DNA of 16,528 bases from Azoarcus sp. (lineage in GTDB: Bacteria > Pseudomonadota > Gammaproteobacteria > Burkholderiales > Rhodocyclaceae). A program made the position numbers and the translations under genes. The first letter of the stretch is position 1. Each line of letters opens with the position of its first letter. Below, one piece after another: positions 7,603-15,400 of this stretch. The stretch covers positions 1-16,528 of the forward strand of contig JAIRNL010000230.1 in the NCBI GenBank assembly GCA_031258035.1, given 5' to 3'. Under the pieces are notes generated by a model, which was not told the DNA's origin, searched no databases, and worked only from the letters and a program-made list of their open reading frames with translations.

Positions 7603-10049
7603 GGCGTCCCCTCCATCAGCGCCGGGTTGATGTGGATCGTCAGCTGCTTCCCCTCTTTTTCCATCCGCAGGCGGTCAAGCTCGGCAAGCTCGCGTATCGC
7701 CGCGTCAAGCCGCGTGCCGTCCCGCAATGGCCCATGCTGGCGAACGTGACGCTTTCCGGCAAGCTGCGTTCTCCCCTGTCGGCAGTGATTGATCAGCCAC
7801 CCATCCAGCCTTGCCGCATCCGCCAGTTCCTCCGGTAGCGCAAGCTCGCCAAAGAAGCGCCGGGCTTCGGACAGGTGCCATGCCGCGATTCGGCTTGCTC
7901 CCTCGAACGCCTCCGCGCCGATGGCACCGCCCGCCCCCTCGAACATCTGAAACAGCGCCGCCAGCCGTGCCGCGTTGTCGGCAGACTTGCTCGCCACGTC
8001 CCGCACGTCATGGAGATCGGCGCCGCTCTTCAGTTCGCTTTCGATGGCATCGTGATATTCCACCCATGTCGCCTTTGCTTCCTTGGTCAGGGACAGCATG
8101 GCGGGGGTCAGTGCGCCATCTTCATCAATGGGGGCGGGCTGATTCAGTATCTCGGCAATGCGCCGATTGAATTCCCCAAGGCGCGGCCAATTTTCCGGCG
8201 GCTCGATAAATGGCCGTTGCCCTTGGGTCGATTCAGGCCACGCCACAAGGAAGCGGGCAAGGAAGCCCGTGCCGCGCGCCAGTGCCCCGGATCGGGCGAA
8301 GAATTCCCGCAAGGTCGGTTCCTGAACCTGCAAGGCCACAGTCAGCCGCGCCCCGCGCACGGTGAAGGATTCCGACGTGCGCCGCCCGACGGAAAGCGTT
8401 CCGCCGTCCCAAAGCACATTGAGCAGGGACAGATTCCGCATGGCGCTATCCTTGCCCATGCCATGCGAGCCGAAAACCACGCCCGCCTCACTCGACAGGA
8501 TTCCCGCCGAAGGCCATTGCTTCGCAAGTTTCCACGCAAGGCTTTCCGGGGTTTCGTCGCCAAGTATCAGCCTCGGCACTCGCGGGGGTTCCGGCTTTTC
8601 CTGCTGAAGCCGCGCCAGATCGCCCCGCAGCGTGTCGGTCTGCTTGCCTTTCTTGCCTGCATCCTTCACCGCCGACAGTATCCCTTCGCGCTCCGCTTCC
8701 CATGCCGCAATCTCCGCCTGATATTCCTTGATCGCCGGTTTCATCGTTTCGGCTTGCTCTTCCTGGTACTGGCGGATGGCCGAAGTAAAGAAGCCGTCGC
8801 AGGTGGATTTCCGCTCGCCGGAATCGGCAATGGTCAGCAGGAACAGCCCGACAGGCCCATGCAGCCTGTCCGCCCGGCTCGCGTCGATGTGCGCCTGGAT
8901 CGTCAAAGACAGCGCCGCCAGCGCCGAAGATGCCACCATCGGCAAGGGTGCCTGGACGAAGCCTGCCACTTCTTCCACCGCCGCCCGGATGGTGTCGGGC
9001 AGGGCGTCCAGCGGATAGGGTTCCGGCGCTATCTTCGCGGTCATCGGTTGCGGTTTAAGCCAGCCGTTGCCTTCGGAATCGCCCGCTGGCGCTTCATCGC
9101 CGCCGGGCTGATGCTCCTCACCCCATGGCGGCGCGCTTGCGGTCGCTATGACCCGCTTCACGGCTTCCCTGCCGCAGATCGCGGCCATGTCGTTGAAGTC
9201 GGTCGCGCCCTCCGCTCGATCCTCGCCGAAGCGAGGAACGGCCAGCGCGCCGCCCACGGCCCGCGCCGCCGCCCGCGCCTTCGTCAGGCCGGGATTGCCC
9301 TCTGTGCGATCATCGTCATCGGCGCACAGCACGATGCGCGCATCCGGCAGTTTCGCCCGTAGCGCCTGCGCCACAGCCAGCAGGTTCCCGGCGTCGAACG
9401 CCACCGCCACGGCGTGCCCGCTCGCCTCATGGATGCTGGCCGCCGTCGCGTAGCCTTCCGCGATGCACAGCACGCCATTGGGCTTGCCCATGGAGAAATA
9501 ACACCCGCGCTTGCGCCCGCCGGTCTTGAACCGCTTTGTGCCATCGCCATCGATGAATTGCAGGCTGTGAAGCGTGCCATCCGCGTCGCGCATCGGGATG
9601 AGCAAGCGCCCGTTTCCGTTCACACGCAGGCCGTGCGCCTGAACGCCCTTGCGGGCAAGGTACGGATGCGGCGCCTCCGGGTCGCACACCTGCGCCTTGT
9701 TCCAGATGCCCGCGCAGGCCTTCCGTGCCTCACTGTGGCGCAGGGCTTCATCGGCTTCGCGTTCCTGCCGCGCGGCCTCGATCCTTGCCCGATGCGTCGC
9801 TTCTTCCGCCGGGGTCAATGTGCGCCCGATGTCCGCCCGCCAGTCCTGCCAGCCCACGCCATCGCGCCAATTCTGGAACCCCCCGGCGGGTATTCCGCCA
9901 TCCAGGTGCAAGAGATAGGCGCAATCGCCCTTCCCGCCCCGCCCTTCGGCGTCGCATCGATGCAGTTTGCCATCGGCGATGATGTCGTCCGGCGGCACAA
10001 TGCCGCGCCCGACCATGGCGTCGCGGAATTGTTGAATGGGGTCATTCAT
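7599..10049 (-). CDS. Toprim-DUF3987 primase/helicase-like replication protein
   Basis: I start this 816-aa protein at ATG 10049 (MNDPIQQFRD). GGGGGGA stands 5 bases upstream, and the ATG overlaps the end of the preceding ORF by 8 bp. A GTG at 10064 would add five residues. An N-terminal primase-like part (about 25-190) leads into a Toprim domain with EGYATAAS (Glu198) and the acidic cluster ADDDD (244-247), the metal-binding residues of primases. The segment from about 345 onward matches DUF3987: IADSGERKST at 408-416 resembles a degenerate P-loop, followed by LSSEAGVVFGSHGMGK and the GARLTVALQVQEP and GFLARFLVAWPES segments. Such proteins replicate satellite prophages, plasmids and integrative elements. 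It is intact and forms the core of the operon. Assignment to this domain architecture is strong; biochemical activity is inferred. Confidence 0.88.
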   Translation of the reverse strand: MNDPIQQFRDAMVGRGIVPPDDIIADGKLHRCDAEGRGGKGDCAYLLHLDGGIPAGGFQNWRDGVGWQDWRADIGRTLTPAEEATHRARIEAARQEREADEALRHSEARKACAGIWNKAQVCDPEAPHPYLARKGVQAHGLRVNGNGRLLIPMRDADGTLHSLQFIDGDGTKRFKTGGRKRGCYFSMGKPNGVLCIAEGYATAASIHEASGHAVAVAFDAGNLLAVAQALRAKLPDARIVLCADDDDRTEGNPGLTKARAAARAVGGALAVPRFGEDRAEGATDFNDMAAICGREAVKRVIATASAPPWGEEHQPGGDEAPAGDSEGNGWLKPQPMTAKIAPEPYPLDALPDTIRAAVEEVAGFVQAPLPMVASSALAALSLTIQAHIDASRADRLHGPVGLFLLTIADSGERKSTCDGFFTSAIRQYQEEQAETMKPAIKEYQAEIAAWEAEREGILSAVKDAGKKGKQTDTLRGDLARLQQEKPEPPRVPRLILGDETPESLAWKLAKQWPSAGILSSEAGVVFGSHGMGKDSAMRNLSLLNVLWDGGTLSVGRRTSESFTVRGARLTVALQVQEPTLREFFARSGALARGTGFLARFLVAWPESTQGQRPFIEPPENWPRLGEFNRRIAEILNQPAPIDEDGALTPAMLSLTKEAKATWVEYHDAIESELKSGADLHDVRDVASKSADNAARLAALFQMFEGAGGAIGAEAFEGASRIAAWHLSEARRFFGELALPEELADAARLDGWLINHCRQGRTQLAGKRHVRQHGPLRDGTRLDAAIRELAELDRLRMEKEGKQLTIHINPALMEGTP

Positions 10050-10239
10050 GGAGAATCCCCCCACGATGAATGATCCATGTCGCCAGTCCCGCAGGGATCA
10101 GCCCCCAGACGGCCAGTCGGACAATTGCCATTTTGAGACCGCCCCGCCATTTCCGCCCGGCTTCGGTATCATTCTGACTGTCAGAAGTCTTTTGGGTCGC
10201 GCCGTGCCTGCGGTCGCGGCCCTTGTCTTTTTCAATCAT
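10042..10239 (-). CDS. Small single-helix membrane protein
   Basis: A 65-aa ORF with GAGGGG about 6 bases before its ATG starts 10 bp after the alpA stop, and its TGA overlaps the primase start (ATGAATGA). The first 35 residues are highly charged (Lys/Arg/Asp/Glu). Residues 37-57 (MAIVRLAVWGLIPAGLATWI) form one hydrophobic segment, probably a membrane helix with the charged part in the cytoplasm. I do not recognise the family. Tight spacing and a good ribosome site support expression. Initiation at the internal Met37 is possible. Confidence 0.6.
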   Translation of the reverse strand: MIEKDKGRDRRHGATQKTSDSQNDTEAGRKWRGGLKMAIVRLAVWGLIPAGLATWIIHRGGILHE

Positions 10240-10249
10240 GGCCGCCCCC

Positions 10250-10489
10250 TCACTTCGCCGCGCGGCTTTTCTGGATTTGGGCGTTCAGCCAATCGTCTAT
10301 CTCGGACTCGATCCAGCCGACGGCCTTCACGCCGATGGATACCGGCTTGGGAAAGGTCGGGTCATAGTCGCCTGGACTCTTGGGGTTTCGCCGCAAGCGG
10401 GCATAGATGGTGGAACGGGAAAGCCCCGTGCGTGCCTCGACTTGGCGGCGACGAAGGATGGAAGGAGCGGTTCTGTTTTCTGAAGCCAT
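10250..10489 (-). CDS. AlpA-family helix-turn-helix regulator/excisionase-like protein
   Basis: A 79-aa protein read from ATG 10489, with GGAG about 9 bases upstream. A TTG five codons earlier is less likely. Residues from about 10 read ILRRRQVEARTGLSRSTIYA followed by RLRRNP, then YDPTFPKPVSIG, VGWIESEIDDWL and a basic C-terminus. This is the classic AlpA/MerR-like winged-helix layout: recognition helix GLSRSTIY, then the FPKPV-x-IG wing and the W-x-x-xE-x-x-x-W motif. In CP4-57-like prophages AlpA activates the integrase gene. In satellites and integrative elements such proteins act as excisionase or replication-module regulators. It is the first gene of the leftward operon and the phased repeats lie just upstream, so it could be their ligand. 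Confidence 0.88.
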   Translation of the reverse strand: MASENRTAPSILRRRQVEARTGLSRSTIYARLRRNPKSPGDYDPTFPKPVSIGVKAVGWIESEIDDWLNAQIQKSRAAK

Positions 10490-10566
10490 GCTTGCAATCT
10501 CCAAGGATTGCCCCGGCCAATCCGGGACATGGCTAGCTATTTTCTACATCAGGTGGTGCTTGAATA

Positions 10567-10656
10567 GGCGCGGTTAACTGCGGGTAGTGGGCGCGGAACA
10601 CTCCCAAAATGCCCGCAACCCCGCGCAGTTACAGGAGAAAATGGGCGCGGATAACT
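10567..10656. repeat. Four phased iteron-like repeats upstream of alpA
   Basis: Related direct repeats of the form GCGCGG-N-TAACT occur at 10567-10579 (GGCGCGGTTAACT), 10589-10602 (GGGCGCGGAACACT), 10622-10632 (CGCGCAGTTAC, the most diverged) and 10643-10656 (GGGCGCGGATAACT). Their GCGC cores begin at 10568, 10591, 10623 and 10645, spacings of 23, 32 and 22 bp, close to 2, 3 and 2 helical turns. All would therefore lie on the same face of DNA. They sit in the 250-bp gap upstream of the element operon, a likely place for a replication origin or operator. Confidence 0.6.
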
Positions 10657-10759
10657 ATTTTCGGGGGCCATGCTGCAAACCGTCTGCGCGGAGTATTTGC
10701 GCCATGATTTCGGCGGTTCGCTTCGACACGCCTTTCTCTACCTGTAAAAGCGGCTGGAA
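10657..10759. other. Intergenic stretch before the phosphopantetheinyl transferase
   Basis: About 100 bases between the iteron-like repeats and the GTG start. I see no convincing sigma-70 promoter or strong ribosome site for the rightward peptide operon; only GGCTGGAA stands before the GTG. A minus-strand ORF of 36 codons (10655-10765, starting MHFQPLLQVEKGVSKRTAEI) crosses it and is probably a remnant or chance. The border between element and peptide locus should fall here. Confidence 0.4.
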
Positions 10760-11440
10760 GTGCATTGCGTGAGCCTGCGCCTGGACGAGGAACCGCACGA
10801 CGCCTTGGCGTTGCTCTCCGAACCGGAACGCCTGACGGCCAGCCGTTACCGCCAGTGCGCCGACCGGGTCAGGTTCGCCAGGACGCGCGCCGTGACGCGC
10901 ATCCTGCTATCGCGCAGGCTGGGTTGTCCGCCGTAAGCCATCGACATTGCGCCGGGCGCCTGCAACAAGCCTGAAATCAAGGGCATCGCGGGACGCGAAA
11001 ACAGTGCGGCGCCGCTTTTCAATGTTTCCCATTCCGGACGTTTCGCCTTGGTCGCCATCGGCGACGCTGCGCAACTGGAGAGTCTGGGGGGCGACATCGA
11101 ACGGTGCGATCCGGCGCTCGACCCTTTCCAGATTGCCGGGATCGGATGCACCGAACACGAAAAAGCGTGCCTGCGCCGCGCGTCGAACCCCTTGCGGGCG
11201 CTCTATCCGATCTGGGTCGCCAAGGAGGCCGTGCTGAAAGCCGTGGGCGTGGGAATTCCCGACCATCTGCAATCGGTGTCCATCGAACTGCATCCAGGGG
11301 CGGAAATCGGCGTGCACTGCCACATCGCGGACTGGCAGGGCATGCGGTGCCGTGCGCTGAAGATCGCAAGAGACTATGCCGCCGCGCTTGCCTGGCGTGA
11401 CAAGACGGCAATGGACGATAGGGGAACATCCGATGGATGA
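10760..11440 (+). pseudogene. 4'-phosphopantetheinyl transferase with in-frame nonsense codon
   Basis: Sfp-type transferases load the phosphopantetheine arm from CoA onto NRPS carrier domains. The frame from GTG 10760 (MHCVSLRLDEEPHDALALLS, GTG read as Met) to TGA 11440 would give about 225 aa, normal for the family. A stop in the same frame at 10745-10747 limits extension upstream. Codon 59 (10934-10936) is TAA, between LSRRLGCPP and AIDIAPG, with no frame change. Beyond it the family motifs are intact: FNVSHSG (11018-11038), GGDIE (Asp at 11093, Glu at 11099) and WVAKEA (11213-11230). No ATG, GTG or TTG in this frame lies between the stop and the NVSHS motif, so reinitiation cannot restore the full catalytic part. 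The ancestral codon was probably CAA or GAA. The end overlaps the hydroxylase start by 8 bp, tying it to the NRPS operon. Readthrough, or a sequencing error, is the alternative. Confidence 0.85.
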
Positions 11441-12446
11441 AATCATCACTTCCTTTGAAAAGACCGATTTTGAACGCACCGCGCCAGAAGGTTCCCCGCT
11501 GCCGGTGTTGATCCTGCCCACAAGGGAAGCGCAGCCCTTGCCCGACGCCTCATCGGAAATTCGCAAGCGCATCGACGAACTGTTGCTCACGAAAGGCGCT
11601 GTGCTGCTGCGGGGCTTCAGGATGGTCTCTGTCGAGGATTTCGAGCACTTTGCCGCCTCCTTTGGGCACTCGCTCCTGCAATACGAATACGGCTCCACGC
11701 CGCGCACGGCCTTGTCGCCGACCGGGGTCTACACCACGACCGAATATCCGGCGCATCAGCACATCCCGCTTCACAACGAGCAAGCCTATACGCGCGCCTG
11801 GGCGATGAAAGCCTGGTTCGGCTGCCTGATCGCAGCGCAGGAAGGGGGAAAGACCCCGATCGCCGACAGCCGCCTGATCTATCAACGCATCCCGGAAACC
11901 ATCCGCCAGCGTTTCGAGCCGGGCATCCTTTACGTACGCAACTACAGCGAAGAGTTCGACGTGCCTTGGCAGAAGGTGTTCAACACCGACAGCAAGGCCA
12001 AAGTCGAAGCCTTTTGCCGCAAAATGTCCATCGAATGTGAATGGAAGCCGGATGGCGACCTGCGCACGCGCCAGCTTTGCCAGGCAGTGGAAACTCATCC
12101 GGTGACGGGCGAAAAAGTCTGGTTCAACCAGGCGCACCTTTTCCATATCTCCAGACAGGCGCCCGAGGTGCGCGAGACACTGGAAGACCTGCTGGGCATC
12201 GAAAACGTGCCGCGCAACACCTATTTCGCCGATGGCAGTCCCATCCCGGACGCGATGCTGGACGAGGTACGCGCCATTCTGGACGCTGAGACCATCAAAT
12301 TCCCCTGGATGTTCGGCGACGTGATGGTGCTCGACAACATGCTGGTCGCGCACGCCCGCACGCCGTTCAAGGGGCCGCGCAAAATCCTGGTCGCCATGGC
12401 CGAGCCGTACAGCAATCTACCCAACTTCGGGAAAGAAGCCGCATGA
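11433..12446 (+). CDS. SyrP/TauD-family Fe(II)/2-oxoglutarate-dependent hydroxylase
   Basis: A 337-aa member of the TauD/TfdA superfamily, closest in pattern to SyrP, which beta-hydroxylates a carrier-bound aspartate in syringomycin assembly. I start it at ATG 11433, with AGGGGA 8 bases before it. The longer frame from 11376 would overlap the transferase needlessly. Iron ligands are His114 and Glu116 in PLHNEQAYT and His307 in DNMLVAHART. Arg316 (KGPRK) is the likely 2-oxoglutarate anchor. The segment AAQEGGKTPIADSR is typical of the SyrP branch. It overlaps the transferase stop by 8 bp and the NRPS start by 4 bp (ATGA), so it belongs to the peptide operon. Its own substrate cannot be read from sequence: aspartate is usual for relatives, while the single A domain here has a serine-type code. 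It looks intact. Confidence 0.88.
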   Translation: MDEIITSFEKTDFERTAPEGSPLPVLILPTREAQPLPDASSEIRKRIDELLLTKGAVLLRGFRMVSVEDFEHFAASFGHSLLQYEYGSTPRTALSPTGVYTTTEYPAHQHIPLHNEQAYTRAWAMKAWFGCLIAAQEGGKTPIADSRLIYQRIPETIRQRFEPGILYVRNYSEEFDVPWQKVFNTDSKAKVEAFCRKMSIECEWKPDGDLRTRQLCQAVETHPVTGEKVWFNQAHLFHISRQAPEVRETLEDLLGIENVPRNTYFADGSPIPDAMLDEVRAILDAETIKFPWMFGDVMVLDNMLVAHARTPFKGPRKILVAMAEPYSNLPNFGKEAA

Positions 12447-15400
12447 GCCAGACTGCCGCCCGCCCCTGCCCGCGAAACTTCGTCGAGCATCTGCGCCGAC
12501 TCGCGTCAGAGCGCGCGGACGATGTTGCCCTGGTCGTGGCAAAGGAGCAGGGACGCGCGACAGCGGATGTCGTCCTCTCGTATGCCGAACTCGATTTACA
12601 GGTCAGGGCATTGGCAGCTTCTTTGCAGGCACGGTTCGATGCAGGCGAGCGCGCCCTGCTGCTACTGGAAAACGATGAACGCTATGCCGTGGCGTTTCTC
12701 GCCTGCCTCTACGCGGGGCTGATCGCCGTGCCGCTCTTTCCCCCGGAATCCTCGCGACCCCAACATTTTGCTTTGGCGATCAGGCAAGGGCAACGGCGCG
12801 ATGTGGAAGTACCGCCCAACCTGATCCCGGCGGATTGCCAGGCGATCAAGCCTGAAATGCTGCCTCTGGTGCGCCTCACCAAAGAAGAGATCGGCAGCAT
12901 CGAGGCGATGGTGCCGGGAGGCGCCATCAACATCCAGGACATTTACCCGCTGGCACCCCTGCAGGAAGGCATTCTGTTCCACCACCTGCTCCAGGAACAG
13001 GGCGATGTCTATATCACCTCGCACGGCCTGAGTTTCGATAGCCGGGAGCGGCTGGAAGGATTTATTGGGAGTTTCAATCAAGTCATCGCGCGTCACGACA
13101 TCCTGCGTACCGCAGTGCTATGGGAAGGGCTGCCGGAACCGGTACAAGTGGTGTATCGGAAAGCGGAACTGAAGGTTCAGTGGCTGGAGGAAGTGGAGAG
13201 CGGGACAGGCGGAAGCATTGCCGAACGCCTGGCGGCCTATACGGACAGCAGCCGTTACCGGATCGACGTACGCCGCGCGCCCCTGTTCCACGCCATTGGC
13301 GCGCATGACCCTGAACGGCAGCGGTGGTTATTGCAATTGCTTGTACACCATCTGGTGGATGACAACACCACTGTCAAACTGATTGTTGAGGAAATTGCAT
13401 TAATTCAGAGCGATCGTGAATCCGAATTGGTGGAACCTGTACCGTTCCGGCGCTTTGTAGCGCAGGCGCAGTTGGGGGTGAGCCGGGAAGAACACGAAGC
13501 GTATTTCAAAGAGCTGCTGGGCGACCTGGAAGAGCCAACGACGCCGTTCGGTTTGCTGGATGTGCGAGGAGATGGCACGAAGGTTCAGGAGGCCCGGCTG
13601 ACGCTGGACGCGGAACTGGCGCGGACGATCCGCGAGCAGTCCCGGCGGCATGGGGTAAGCGCGGCGGCATTGTTCCATCTGGCCTGGGCGCTGGTGCTTG
13701 CAAGAACATCGGGCCAGGACGACGTGGTGTTCGGGACGGTGCTGTTTGGTCGGATGCAGGGCGGTGAGGGGGCGGACAAGGCGCTGGGGATGTTCATCAA
13801 TACCCTGCCCGCGCGTATTCGTCTGGGAAGCCGGAGCATTGTGCAGTGCCTGAAACAGACGCATGAAATGCTGGCCGGGCTACTGCACCACGAACACGCG
13901 ACGCTCACCCTTGCACAACGTTGCAGCGGGCTACCGCCCGGAGCGCCCTTGTTCTCGGCGATGCTTAATTGCCGACATACGCATGCTGCAAAAGATAGTG
14001 CAGGAAATGATGCGGCGGCATGGCTGGGGATTGAATCGACGGGGGGTAAAGAGCGTACCAACTACTCCTTCAACCTATCGGTGGACGATCTGGGTGATGG
14101 GTTCGATCTGGTTGCGCAAGTGGATGAATCGGTGCCCGCGCAGTGGGTATGCGGATTCATGGAGCTGGCGCTTGAGGCGCTGCTAGAAGCAATCGGCAGG
14201 CATCCAGAAAACGCCATAGGAGAACTGAACCCACTGAGTGGCTCAGAGCGGGCAAAGCTGATCCATTGGGGTGTCAATCGTGAGCGTTACTCGGAAGTGC
14301 GTCCGGTACATCGGCTGATTGAAGACCGAGTACGGGAACAGCCAGAAGCGATAGCACTGGTATTCGGTGGGGAGGAACTGAGCTACGCGGAGTTGAACGC
14401 ACGGGCGAACCGTCTGGCGAATCGGTTGATCGCGTTGGGTATTGGGCCGGAAGTGCGGGTGGGGGTTGCGCTGGAACGCTCGACCGCACTGATCGTGAGC
14501 TTGCTAGCCGTGTTGAAAGCCGGGGGCGGCTATGTGCCGCTTGATCCGGAGTATCCGGTGGAACGGCTGGCGTACATGGTAAAAGACAGCGGGATCGGGC
14601 AGTTACTGACGGATAGTGCGCTGAGCGCAAAACTGCCGATGGAAGATGCCCAAATCCTGGAACTGGACAACCTTGATCTGACGGACGAGCCGGACGAAGA
14701 CCCGCAGGTAACACTCCATGGCGAGAACCTCGCCTACATTATCTACACATCTGGTTCCACGGGGATTCCAAAGGGCGCGGCCAACCGGCATTGTTCCCTC
14801 ACTAACCGGCTCGTCTGGATGCAAGCCTCCTATGGTTTGAACGCCAACGATGCAATCTTGCAGAAGACGCCATGCAGCTTCGATGTTTCGGTGTGGGAAT
14901 TCTTCTGGCCGTTGATGACGGGCGCACAGTTGGTTGTCGCTGCCCCAGGCGATCACCGCGACCCCGAAAGACTCATTGCACAAATCCAGGCGCATGCGGT
15001 GAGCACGGTTCACTTCGTGCCTTCCATGCTGCAAGCCTTCCTGGTCCATGAAGGAATCGAGGCTTGCGCAAGTCTGAGACGAATCATATGCAGCGGCGAG
15101 TCCTTGCCACCCGAAGTTCAGGCGGCGGTCTTTGCAAGATTACCCACTGTGGCGCTGTACAACCTGTATGGACCAACCGAGGCGGCAATCGACGTCACTC
15201 ACTGGAAATGCAAAGCGGACGGGAACACAAGAATTCCCATTGGGCAGCCAATTGCTGATACCCGAACCTATGTGCTGGATGCCGACCTGAATTTGGCGCC
15301 GCAGGGCGTTACCGGTGAATTGTACTTGGGGGGCATTGGACTTGCGCGGGGCTATCTGAACCGTTCTGGTCTGACCGCGGAGCGGTTCATAGCCGACCCG

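Noticed and set aside
7875..9362. Plus-strand ORF of 495 aa
   Set aside because: Antisense shadow of the Toprim-DUF3987 gene, with no motif or ribosome site.
10650..10662. GATAACTATTTTC considered as a Fur box before the peptide operon
   Set aside because: It matches only part of the 19-bp Fur consensus, overlaps the last iteron-like repeat, and no promoter can be seen with it.
10655..10765. Minus-strand 36-codon ORF starting MHFQPLLQVEKG
   Set aside because: It begins inside the transferase 5' end, has no clear ribosome site and matches no family I know. It might be a gene remnant at the element border.
12443..12770. Calling the NRPS N-terminus a working FAAL loading domain
   Set aside because: Only about the first 110 residues are present; the ATP/AMP-binding motifs and the following carrier domain are missing.
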